From: Lachnospiraceae bacterium
GTDB lineage: Bacteria > Bacillota > Clostridia > Lachnospirales > Lachnospiraceae
Length of the DNA stretch: 39,103 nt
Assembly (NCBI GenBank): GCA_014799405.1
Contig: JAAVIA010000032.1
Coordinates: 30,437-69,539, forward strand
Reading direction: 5' to 3'
The translations under genes and the position numbers were made by a program. Shown one piece after another: positions 17,528 through 26,475 of the stretch. Numbering within the stretch: the first letter of the stretch is position 1; each line of letters begins with the position of its first letter. Under the pieces are notes generated by a model that made no database searches, had not been told where the DNA came from, and saw only the letters and a program-made list of their open reading frames with translations.

Positions 17528-19168
17528 ATGGCGAAAACGAATAAAGTGCTATCTATCGATATCACAAATGAAAGTATCACTATTATTGAGTTAACTGTTT
17601 CTCAGAAAAAACAGACAAACATTCACAATGTACTTATTTTTGAAACACCTGAGGATGCTTACGAGGATGGCACCATAAAGGATGCCGACAGAATGGCAGC
17701 GGCTATCAGGGAACAGCTTTCTAGCAGAGGTATTACCAACAAAAATGCAATATTTGTTCTTTCCTCTGCAAAGATTGTAAACAGAGAGGTTGTAGTACCT
17801 TTCGTAAAACCGAATAAAATCAGAGGAATCATAAATGCAAACTCGTCAGAGTATTTCCCTGTAAATATAGAGGATTATGTGGTTTCTCATTCTGTCCTTG
17901 AGACAGTAGTGGACGCAGAAAACAATAAGCAGATAAGAGTTCTTGCTGTTGCGGCACCTACGCAGATGGTCCGATCCTACTATGAGCTTGCGGGTCTTGC
18001 AGGATTAAACGTAGTGAGCGTTGACTACATAGGTAATGCAATGCTTCAGCTTATTAAGACACAGACAAGTGAAAATGCGACAACCATGGTAATCCAGTTA
18101 GGAAGTGAATCAACCGTACTTAATATAGTACAGGGTGACAATCTGCTTCTTCAAAGAACGGTACCATATGGTACAAATTCAGTAGTAAACGTAATTATGG
18201 ATGAAAAGGGTGTGGATGCTACCACAGCTATGACACTTCTTCAAAACGACAGACTTATAACGGTTGATTTTGATGATAATGAGGAAACGGGTGCATTCAG
18301 ATACCTTATTAACAATATCGGGCGTGTTATGGATTATTACGCAAGTAAGAATCCGGATAAACCGATTGATGATGTTTTCCTTACGGGTGATGGAGCCCTC
18401 ATAAAGGGTATAGACGGACTTTTCAAGATACAGTTAAATGTAAATACACGCATTATGGATAGTCTTTACAATATCAAGTTTGACCCAAGCATTGACCTTA
18501 AGGTTTATAATCCGGTATATCTCGTAACCTCCATAGGAGCTGCATTTGCACCTATGGGCTTTGATGTGATTGACCCGACCGCAAAGGTAAAGGGTGGTTC
18601 AGGTGTAAGCCTTGCACCTTTTGTTGCACTTACTGTTATAGCGGCAATTGCAGGAGCAGGTCTTGCTTTCTACTCAATCAAGCAGAAAAATGATGCTGAG
18701 GCGGAGCGGGATAATCTTAACGCTAAGATTGACGCCATATCGGATATAGAACGGATTATTCAGGAACACGACCAGGCTAAGGCTGAATATATGGATGTTG
18801 TAGCTATGTACAATGCTACGTACCAGTTAAATGAAAATGTAAGAATGTTTATAAGTGAACTTGAGGCAAAGATACCTACGACAGTAGTTGTAACAGGCTT
18901 TACATCTACCAATGATGGTGTAAATATTCCGTGTGTATCTGCTGACTATGATTCGATTGCTGACTTTATTATGCAGCTTAAGAAGATAGAGTGTATTGAT
19001 GATGCATATGTGGCATCTATTTCTAAACGAATTGATGAATCAACGGGACAGGAGTCATACGAGTTTACTGTTACGGCGATATATGTAAATACAAACCCGA
19101 AGGCTCTTTTAGCAGTTGATGAAGAAGCAGCGGCAGAAGAGACTTCCACGGAAGAAACAGCAGAGTAG
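17528..19168 (+). CDS. pilM: PilM-PilN fusion protein (PilMN)
   Basis: N-terminal actin-like PilM region (VLSIDITNESITIIELT...), then TM GVSLAPFVALTVIAAIAGAGLAFYSI followed by a PilN-like coiled coil and periplasmic-type domain. Confidence 0.88.
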   Translation: MAKTNKVLSIDITNESITIIELTVSQKKQTNIHNVLIFETPEDAYEDGTIKDADRMAAAIREQLSSRGITNKNAIFVLSSAKIVNREVVVPFVKPNKIRGIINANSSEYFPVNIEDYVVSHSVLETVVDAENNKQIRVLAVAAPTQMVRSYYELAGLAGLNVVSVDYIGNAMLQLIKTQTSENATTMVIQLGSESTVLNIVQGDNLLLQRTVPYGTNSVVNVIMDEKGVDATTAMTLLQNDRLITVDFDDNEETGAFRYLINNIGRVMDYYASKNPDKPIDDVFLTGDGALIKGIDGLFKIQLNVNTRIMDSLYNIKFDPSIDLKVYNPVYLVTSIGAAFAPMGFDVIDPTAKVKGGSGVSLAPFVALTVIAAIAGAGLAFYSIKQKNDAEAERDNLNAKIDAISDIERIIQEHDQAKAEYMDVVAMYNATYQLNENVRMFISELEAKIPTTVVVTGFTSTNDGVNIPCVSADYDSIADFIMQLKKIECIDDAYVASISKRIDESTGQESYEFTVTAIYVNTNPKALLAVDEEAAAEETSTEETAE

Positions 19169-19186
19169 AGAAGGGGGGAATAGAAC

Positions 19187-20296
19187 ATGTCAAAAGCAAA
19201 TATAAGTATATTATTAGTATTACTCTCCGTAGTTATAGTTGGTGGAGTTTACCTTTATGTGTATAAGCCTAATATGGAGGATAAGGATGTAATACAGGCT
19301 GAGATAAATACACTTCAGGCAAGATATAACGATCTTAGCGCCAAGGCACAGAAAAAGGAACAGTATATTGCAGATACAGAAATGTATAGGGCAGAGTTTG
19401 AGGATGAGGTAGCATACTTCCCTGCAACGCTTGATCAGGAGATAAGTGTTATGTTCGTAAAGGGCTTAATTAAGGATGAAGGTGTAAAGCAGTTTGATGT
19501 AAACAATGTGGGCTTGGGAAGACCTAGTATGTTTTATGTGCTTGGTTCAGGAGCAACACAGAGTGGTGCTGATGTTGCAGTGACCGATGATTCCTATCTT
19601 TGTTACACAGCAGCATTTCCTATTTCATATGCAGGTTCATACGAAGGCATAAAGGATTTGCTTGATTATATTATGGCATACAAGTACAGGATGAATGTTT
19701 CAGCTGTTACAATGTCATATAATTCAGAGACAGACGCATTTACAGGTAGTATAAGCATCAATGCTTACTGTATTACTGGAGGCGACAGAGAAGCTGACAA
19801 GATCAGCGTAAATGTAAATAACGGAGTGGACAATATATTCCATGGAGGAAGCGGTGCAGTTGCTGTTTCATCATTCGAATATGATGCAGATAACGGAGCA
19901 GCAATTGTAAGCAACCATGATGTTAATATTCTTCTTAACAATGCAAACAATGATACCTCAGACGGAATAATTGTTTCAGCAGGCGGATCTGATACATATG
20001 TAACAAGTGGAGCTAACGAGGTTCAGACGTTAGTCATTACCGTTGATAGCGAGGAAGGTAAGAATTTTGTTACATATGCCATAGGAGATAAATCATATAA
20101 GAAGGAGATTGTATCCTCAGACCTTAAGATATATGTAGAGTCCTCTAAGAGGGTTGACGGTAACGACAATAACGGAGTAAAGGTTACTGTTGATAACAAG
20201 ACCAGTCTTCCTGTATTCTTTAAGGTTGTTGATGATGATACAACATCTCCAAGATTTAGTGTTGGAAGCAAGAGTGGTACCGTAAAGGTATATTAA
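19187..20296 (+). CDS. pilO: PilO-like type IV pilus assembly protein with C-terminal extension
   Basis: N-terminal TM plus coiled coil (MSKANISILLVLLSVVIVGGVYLYVYKPNMEDKDVIQAEINTLQARYNDLSAKAQKK) directly after pilMN; PilO-type fold inferred. Confidence 0.75.
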   Translation: MSKANISILLVLLSVVIVGGVYLYVYKPNMEDKDVIQAEINTLQARYNDLSAKAQKKEQYIADTEMYRAEFEDEVAYFPATLDQEISVMFVKGLIKDEGVKQFDVNNVGLGRPSMFYVLGSGATQSGADVAVTDDSYLCYTAAFPISYAGSYEGIKDLLDYIMAYKYRMNVSAVTMSYNSETDAFTGSISINAYCITGGDREADKISVNVNNGVDNIFHGGSGAVAVSSFEYDADNGAAIVSNHDVNILLNNANNDTSDGIIVSAGGSDTYVTSGANEVQTLVITVDSEEGKNFVTYAIGDKSYKKEIVSSDLKIYVESSKRVDGNDNNGVKVTVDNKTSLPVFFKVVDDDTTSPRFSVGSKSGTVKVY

Positions 20297-20302
20297 GAGA
20301 GG

Positions 20303-21916
20303 ATGGGATTTATGGCAAAGAATAAAAATAAGGGTTTTACGCTTATTGAAATCATAATAGCTATTGCCATATTAACAGTACTTCTTGTTCCTATTATGAG
20401 ACAATTTACACAGACACTTGAAACAAGCAGAAGGGCTAAAGAATTACAGTACATAAATGAAAATGCTGCGTATGTTTTGGAAATGTCTCAAAGAACAGAC
20501 TTAAGCAATATTGCCAGTGGTTCGGATGCTGCTGACGTGGCTGATGACATCAAAATTGACACGGTAACAAAACATTCCTCAATAACATGTGAGGTGTATA
20601 ATCTGGATGGAACGGCTGTCAGTGGGCCTGATGGTGAGGTTCAATATGCAGCAACCCATTATGTGTTAAATGATGCGAAGCTTGGAGCAAAAAGACATGT
20701 GTATGGAAGGGAAGTTATAACTGATGACCTTTCTGCTAAGCTCGCCTCTAAGGATGTATCAGGGCAGGGCTATAAAGTTGCATATGGACTGACAGATGCT
20801 GATTTGACTAATTTTTCAGCTGACTTTGAGCTTACCAACGAAGGAAGTATTGTACGATATGACAGTAACGGCTTTGTTACGGCAGTAGCCTGCAACAGAG
20901 TTGATACGGTTAATAACCCTAATGACACAAATCTTGGTAACATGCAGGATCTTGATGTGACTAAGGTAGCCATTATACCGGGAACTGCACAGAGCTTTGA
21001 TGCTCAGGCAGAATCACAGTTTTTCTCAATAACTATGGATAAACTGAAAGAGGCAGACTATGATTCCTGGCTGCAGGCAATGATGCATGAGTCAAACGAT
21101 AGTATACTTAATACTGTTGATTATGCAGGTTCTTTGAGAAAAGTAACAAAAATATATGTAGATGAAAATGATAATGGCACACCTAGTAATAAAAGTGACG
21201 ATTATTATGTTGTAAAGGTGGATGTATACTATCACAGTTCTTATTCGATAGCATCACTGATGGAAAACGGTGGGAACGCAGATATAAATGAAACCTTAAG
21301 CTACAATGTATTCTCACAGAAATTTTACACCGACAGATGTCCTGACATATATTTTGAGTATCAGCCATATGTTACAGAATACAGATATGGTGGAAGCACA
21401 TATGTTGAATATGCATCAAATGATGACATAATAATAGACAATTATGTTGAAAATCCTGACGGACCGGTTAAGCTTTATCTCTATAAGCCTACGGCTGACC
21501 AGAGTAATACTGCTTATAATGACAATATAGATGATCCACATGCATATTATACGAGACATGGTGGACTTACAAAGGTAAATATAAATATCTACAAAATAAG
21601 CGACAATGTAAAGCCTGTGGATATTTACACTAATATTTATGGTACAACGTATACGGGAACGCACTTGATTGACCATTCACAGTTTAAGGTTAATGCCCGT
21701 GATGTAATACCGAGTATTGTGACGGATTCTCCAAAGGTTGAAAATCAGATAAACACTGCGAGAGCAGATTACAGCTACAGCAACATAAAGCTGCTTGAGG
21801 AGGATACAAGGTATGCTGACAGGCTGCTTACAGTAACTGTAAAGCTTACACCTAAGGATGCTGATAATAAAATGGTAACTCAAATAAAACTTACTGGAGC
21901 AAAGGGGGAAAATTAG
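20303..21916 (+). CDS. Large minor pilin-like protein (prepilin N-terminus)
   Basis: NKNKG|FTLIEIIIAIAILTVLLVPIMRQF type III prepilin motif; 537 aa. Confidence 0.85.
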   Translation: MGFMAKNKNKGFTLIEIIIAIAILTVLLVPIMRQFTQTLETSRRAKELQYINENAAYVLEMSQRTDLSNIASGSDAADVADDIKIDTVTKHSSITCEVYNLDGTAVSGPDGEVQYAATHYVLNDAKLGAKRHVYGREVITDDLSAKLASKDVSGQGYKVAYGLTDADLTNFSADFELTNEGSIVRYDSNGFVTAVACNRVDTVNNPNDTNLGNMQDLDVTKVAIIPGTAQSFDAQAESQFFSITMDKLKEADYDSWLQAMMHESNDSILNTVDYAGSLRKVTKIYVDENDNGTPSNKSDDYYVVKVDVYYHSSYSIASLMENGGNADINETLSYNVFSQKFYTDRCPDIYFEYQPYVTEYRYGGSTYVEYASNDDIIIDNYVENPDGPVKLYLYKPTADQSNTAYNDNIDDPHAYYTRHGGLTKVNINIYKISDNVKPVDIYTNIYGTTYTGTHLIDHSQFKVNARDVIPSIVTDSPKVENQINTARADYSYSNIKLLEEDTRYADRLLTVTVKLTPKDADNKMVTQIKLTGAKGEN

Positions 21917-24900
21917 TTGAAGAAGATTAAAAAAATGCTTAAAAAACTAAATAATCAGGGCTCTAGTGTAGTTATGGTTGTTGCGGCACTGGGATTTATA
22001 GGTATAATCGTAGGAGCCCTTTTAATGGCTGCCGGATATACATATAAGCAAAAGCTTCAGGATTTAAATGCCAGAGACAACTTCTATTATGTAGAGCAGG
22101 CGATGAATGAGATTTATGCAGGTGTAGGCTCTAAAACTGCGGCAAATATGCAGGAGGCTTATATATATACCGTTGAAAATATGGTATATTTTGACCTGCA
22201 GACAGGAACATACAGAAACAGAACGGATGAAGAAGCAAACCGTATGTTTAAGGAAAAATTTATGGATCTTTTAAGTGCTAATCCGGATTTTGTTGACAGT
22301 GTTGTTGCAGACAGTCTTTCAAAGTATATAACAAATTCATCGGTAGTCTTAGATGCTTCAAGACTTTATGTTGAGAGAGAGTATGATGCTGATGGAAAGG
22401 TACAATCTATCACAATAAAAAATGTGACACTTACAAGAACGGCAAATTATAACCGTTCTCAGGCAAATGGTGCATACACCCAGAGATTGTCAACGGATAT
22501 TGTTATCGGGCAACCTGATTTTAATGTTGCGTTTAATTCCTCAACGTCAGGCTACTCAAATCTCTTCCAGTTTGCAACCGTTGCAGATATGGGACTTGAA
22601 GTAAATCAGACGGCAGGTAATACACTTACAATTTCCGGTAATGTATATGCAGGCTCGGATTATTACAATAAAAAATACAATGAGAGCACATATAATGCCG
22701 ATGTAACTGACGGCAGTAAGACATTTACGGGTACGTATGCAGGTGAGAGTGTATCATATGATCATGGAAGCGTTACATCCAAGAGATATGTTGAGGGCGA
22801 CAGTCCTATGAATACATATTTCAATTCCTATTCAACGCTTAATGACCCTGAAAACCCGGGACTTCGTGACTATTATGACGGTGTCAATCAGAGAAGCGCA
22901 AATTCAGGTATATATATAAACGGTTCTACGGTTTCAATACTTGCCGATACTGTTATAGTACCTGGAACAATTGCAGTTATGAACAGCGGTAATCTTTCCA
23001 TATATGGTAAGAGCGGTACTGCAACCTCTGAGTCAGAAATTTGGACTGATAATATTGTTCTGGATGGCACAAGTAGAAAAACTACTACCCAGATCGGTGC
23101 CGGACAGCCACAGATTAACTATCAGGGAGCTACCGCACTTATAAGGGCAGACCTTTTTGTAAAGGATGATACCGAGATAAATGCAACGGGAGCTACCTTC
23201 CAGCTTAAGGGAAGCTATTATGGATATGGCGACAGTACTGCAAAGGATGAAAGAGATTTTATTCCTACTGTTTTAACTGAAAATTTCCAGATTACAAATG
23301 CTGACGGAACTGTTGAAAACAGGGGACATTACAATAGTAGTGCAATTATAGTAAACGGAGAGCATTCTCTCCTTAACTTAGAGGATACAAATACAATATA
23401 TCTTGCAGGACGTTCTTACATTGAGCTTTCAAAGCAGGTTGAACAGTCGGAGACTGAAGAAAGTAATGAGAATGGGGGAACGGAGACAGTTATAAGACAG
23501 ACATATACTTACACCCCTATGTCTGAGGATAATCTGCTTACCACTGCTGAAAATGATACGGTATATATAAGAGATTATAAGACAGGTGAGAGTATTTCCT
23601 TAAAAAGTAATCAGAAGGCTTACATTCCGGTAATGTACACAGGAGTGCCTACCCTTACAACTGTATATACTAATTCTTCGGATGACCCTGTTCGATGCTA
23701 TCAGGCAAAGCTGCATACCGCACTTAAGGATACGCCTCTGTTTGATAAGTATTTCCCTAACAGTCCGTTCCAAGGTGTAGATACAAGTGGTACTAGAAAC
23801 ACTTATATCCCTTGTGTAATGCAGTTGGTTTCTGGAAAGAAATATTATTATATTGATTTTGAAACGGCGTATGGTATGCTTTTACGATATAATCCAAGCG
23901 TCGCATTGAATTATGATTCTGCACAGGACTATGCAGCATCCTTTATTAAGGACTATGTTGCCGTATTAAATGGCACGTTCAGCCCTGAGGATGAAAACTA
24001 CGCAAAGTATCTTGTTGATATAAGGGACTATGAGGATTTTGAGGCAGGAGAAATCCTTCTTCCGGAGATGGATAATGATCTTAATGTTGAACCTGTAAAT
24101 GTATATTCAAGCGGTGCCATAACTTCAAAGACCGGCACAAGCTTTGATATGATTACAAAAAACAGTCAGGCAGATATAGCAAGCCTGCTTAGCAGTCAGA
24201 GTGTAACACAGACTACAATGGCTGCAAATACTGAAGGAACGGCTCTCAGATTTTCTGATGACCTTGATATTGAATATGAGCTTGTAAAGTGGAATTTAGG
24301 ACACTTTGATTCTGCAACTGACCCTGAGGTTTTGTATATAAAGGCACTTTTAAGTGACAGCTCATTTGGAGTAGGAAGCATTACACCTATAAACAGATAT
24401 ATAAATATGAGACTTGTTCAGAGTGATTCGGGCACAATCGGTGACCTTAGACCTGCCAAATCAAATGAGACAGGAAATGAACCGGGAGTATTAAAGCTTG
24501 AATCCGGGTATAGTGTTTGGGTCAACAATGGTGTTTCATCAGGAACGAGTGACAGTGATTCTGTAACTATATCAACAACGAATGCGGATGGTGTTGTTAA
24601 GGGTATCGTTATAACAAAGGGAGACGTGTACTTTGATACATCAGTTACTGCATTTGAGGGTCTTATTGTTGCAGGTGGAAAGGTATACATAAACAATAAT
24701 CTTTCAACCTTTACGGCAAGCCCTGAGATATGTAGAGCCATAATCAGAGAGTGTCAGCTTTCTTCGGATGACAAGTGCAAATATCTTCTGTCACTATTCA
24801 AGGGCTATGAGGATTCTTCTATAGAGGACCTTACACAGCCTGGTACGGATAAGAGAACTATTGACACAATAGAGTATTCAGATGTTGTAAGCTTTGACAA

Positions 24901-24922
24901 CTGGATGAAGAATGTAGAATAG
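21917..24922 (+). CDS. Very large GspK/PilK/PilX-like pilin-like protein
   Basis: N-terminus KKLNNQG|SSVVMVVAALGFIGIIVGALLMAAGY followed by NFYYVEQAMNEIYAGV; TTG start; 1001 aa. Confidence 0.75.
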   Translation: MKKIKKMLKKLNNQGSSVVMVVAALGFIGIIVGALLMAAGYTYKQKLQDLNARDNFYYVEQAMNEIYAGVGSKTAANMQEAYIYTVENMVYFDLQTGTYRNRTDEEANRMFKEKFMDLLSANPDFVDSVVADSLSKYITNSSVVLDASRLYVEREYDADGKVQSITIKNVTLTRTANYNRSQANGAYTQRLSTDIVIGQPDFNVAFNSSTSGYSNLFQFATVADMGLEVNQTAGNTLTISGNVYAGSDYYNKKYNESTYNADVTDGSKTFTGTYAGESVSYDHGSVTSKRYVEGDSPMNTYFNSYSTLNDPENPGLRDYYDGVNQRSANSGIYINGSTVSILADTVIVPGTIAVMNSGNLSIYGKSGTATSESEIWTDNIVLDGTSRKTTTQIGAGQPQINYQGATALIRADLFVKDDTEINATGATFQLKGSYYGYGDSTAKDERDFIPTVLTENFQITNADGTVENRGHYNSSAIIVNGEHSLLNLEDTNTIYLAGRSYIELSKQVEQSETEESNENGGTETVIRQTYTYTPMSEDNLLTTAENDTVYIRDYKTGESISLKSNQKAYIPVMYTGVPTLTTVYTNSSDDPVRCYQAKLHTALKDTPLFDKYFPNSPFQGVDTSGTRNTYIPCVMQLVSGKKYYYIDFETAYGMLLRYNPSVALNYDSAQDYAASFIKDYVAVLNGTFSPEDENYAKYLVDIRDYEDFEAGEILLPEMDNDLNVEPVNVYSSGAITSKTGTSFDMITKNSQADIASLLSSQSVTQTTMAANTEGTALRFSDDLDIEYELVKWNLGHFDSATDPEVLYIKALLSDSSFGVGSITPINRYINMRLVQSDSGTIGDLRPAKSNETGNEPGVLKLESGYSVWVNNGVSSGTSDSDSVTISTTNADGVVKGIVITKGDVYFDTSVTAFEGLIVAGGKVYINNNLSTFTASPEICRAIIRECQLSSDDKCKYLLSLFKGYEDSSIEDLTQPGTDKRTIDTIEYSDVVSFDNWMKNVE

Positions 24923-24933
24923 AGGTGTTGCCT

Positions 24934-25491
24934 ATGAAGAAAAAAATTGATGATAACAGCGGTTACACCTTGGTAGAGTTAATTATAGTATTGGCTATCA
25001 TAGTTATACTTACAACTGCGGCATTTGTGACTATGTCTGTAATGCATACTGCAAAGGTAAAGGAGGCAGCGGCCACATTTGATGCAGAGATTACTGATTT
25101 GATTGCAAGAACAAGAAATCAGGATGTCTATCAGGACACGAATCAAAATGGTGCTATGGATTCCGGTGAGGAGCTGCCGGGTTATAAGTATGAGTTGGGT
25201 ATATCTTATGACGGAGGAAAGTATTATATTAACAACTGGTATCTTGAACCGGGAGGCACACACAGCGAGGCGACTACAAAGAGAAAAAGCCTTTCTGCTT
25301 ATGCGAGGGTTCAGTATTCTGATTTTGATGGTACCTATGTGGACACTGACGTTATAGATGGTCATATGATAAGATTTGATAAATCCGGTGCCTGTGTTGA
25401 GGGTGCAGGAGTATATAAATTTCTAAAAAAAGATGGAAGTGTTATTGCAACTGTAACTATTAACAAAAATGGTAGTCATCAGATTAAGTAG
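24934..25491 (+). CDS. Minor pilin (GspH/FimU-like) with EF-hand-like loop
   Basis: DNSG|YTLVELIIVLAIIVILTTAAFVTM prepilin motif; start after AGAGGTG. Confidence 0.85.
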   Translation: MKKKIDDNSGYTLVELIIVLAIIVILTTAAFVTMSVMHTAKVKEAAATFDAEITDLIARTRNQDVYQDTNQNGAMDSGEELPGYKYELGISYDGGKYYINNWYLEPGGTHSEATTKRKSLSAYARVQYSDFDGTYVDTDVIDGHMIRFDKSGACVEGAGVYKFLKKDGSVIATVTINKNGSHQIK

Positions 25492-25508
25492 GATAGGGGT
25501 GATAAACT

Positions 25509-26456
25509 GTGAACAAAAAATTAAATAGTAATCGTGGTTTCACTCTTATTGAGTTGATAATCGCCATAGCGGTTCTTGCATTTCTTATGACTGCTATAAG
25601 CTCTTTGATGACCTCAAGTCTTCTCACGAACAGAAAGACACAGGCTGACATAGAGGTTCAGACAACGGCTCAGGAGACTTATAACAAGATTACGGATGCA
25701 CTTATGCAGGCAAAGTCGATTTATGTTTTGGGATACATCTATTCCGGCACACCTGATTTTTCAAAAGCAGGGGAATCGGCAGGCGGTTCGCCGTCATACT
25801 TCGTGGCAGGTGTTTACGATGAAAAGAAGTACGCAGTAAGAGATGTTGTGACCGGTGAGCTTAAGGTTGATGCTACAAAAGATAAAAATAAGACAGGTAT
25901 CGTTAATGAGCTTAATCTTTATGGAATTTCTGCAAATGTAGCCGAGGTTAAGTTTTTCCATGAATTGGCTGGTCAGGATGTATACATTAAGAAGCTTGTC
26001 ATTGTAACCTCAGAGACGTTAGATATTACTCAGGTTCCATCAGCGAGCCCAACCGGCTCTGATGAATGGGATTGTACAAACGCTATTACGAGTCAGTTGA
26101 TAACAGTAAAAAGAGCACCAAGCGGTACTGGTTTTTCTGAAAATGATACAGTCGTACATGTGTTTACCTTTGATGAGGGAAATCTTTACTACGAGAAAGA
26201 ATATGCACTTATGACAGGTAAAAATGACAAAGTGTCTGATTGGGCTGATTCAGATGCCGTAAGGAGAAATATTTTCTCAAATTCAATGTCCTATGTAACT
26301 ACAGATGATGAGCCACTTTCCGGATGTGTGGTAAATTTAAATCCTGATAAGGGTTCATTGGCAGTTGATTTATACTTTAGTGACAAAAATATGACATATA
26401 CGTCACTTGGAATGGTAAACGTAAGAAATTCATACGTTTTAAAAGCAAAGCAATAA
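25509..26456 (+). CDS. Minor pilin (GspJ/PilW-like)
   Basis: NSNRG|FTLIELIIAIAVLAFLMTAISSLMTSSLLTNRKTQADIEVQTTAQE; GTG start. Confidence 0.85.
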   Translation: MNKKLNSNRGFTLIELIIAIAVLAFLMTAISSLMTSSLLTNRKTQADIEVQTTAQETYNKITDALMQAKSIYVLGYIYSGTPDFSKAGESAGGSPSYFVAGVYDEKKYAVRDVVTGELKVDATKDKNKTGIVNELNLYGISANVAEVKFFHELAGQDVYIKKLVIVTSETLDITQVPSASPTGSDEWDCTNAITSQLITVKRAPSGTGFSENDTVVHVFTFDEGNLYYEKEYALMTGKNDKVSDWADSDAVRRNIFSNSMSYVTTDDEPLSGCVVNLNPDKGSLAVDLYFSDKNMTYTSLGMVNVRNSYVLKAKQ

Positions 26457-26475
26457 GAAGGAGGTAAAAAGCATA

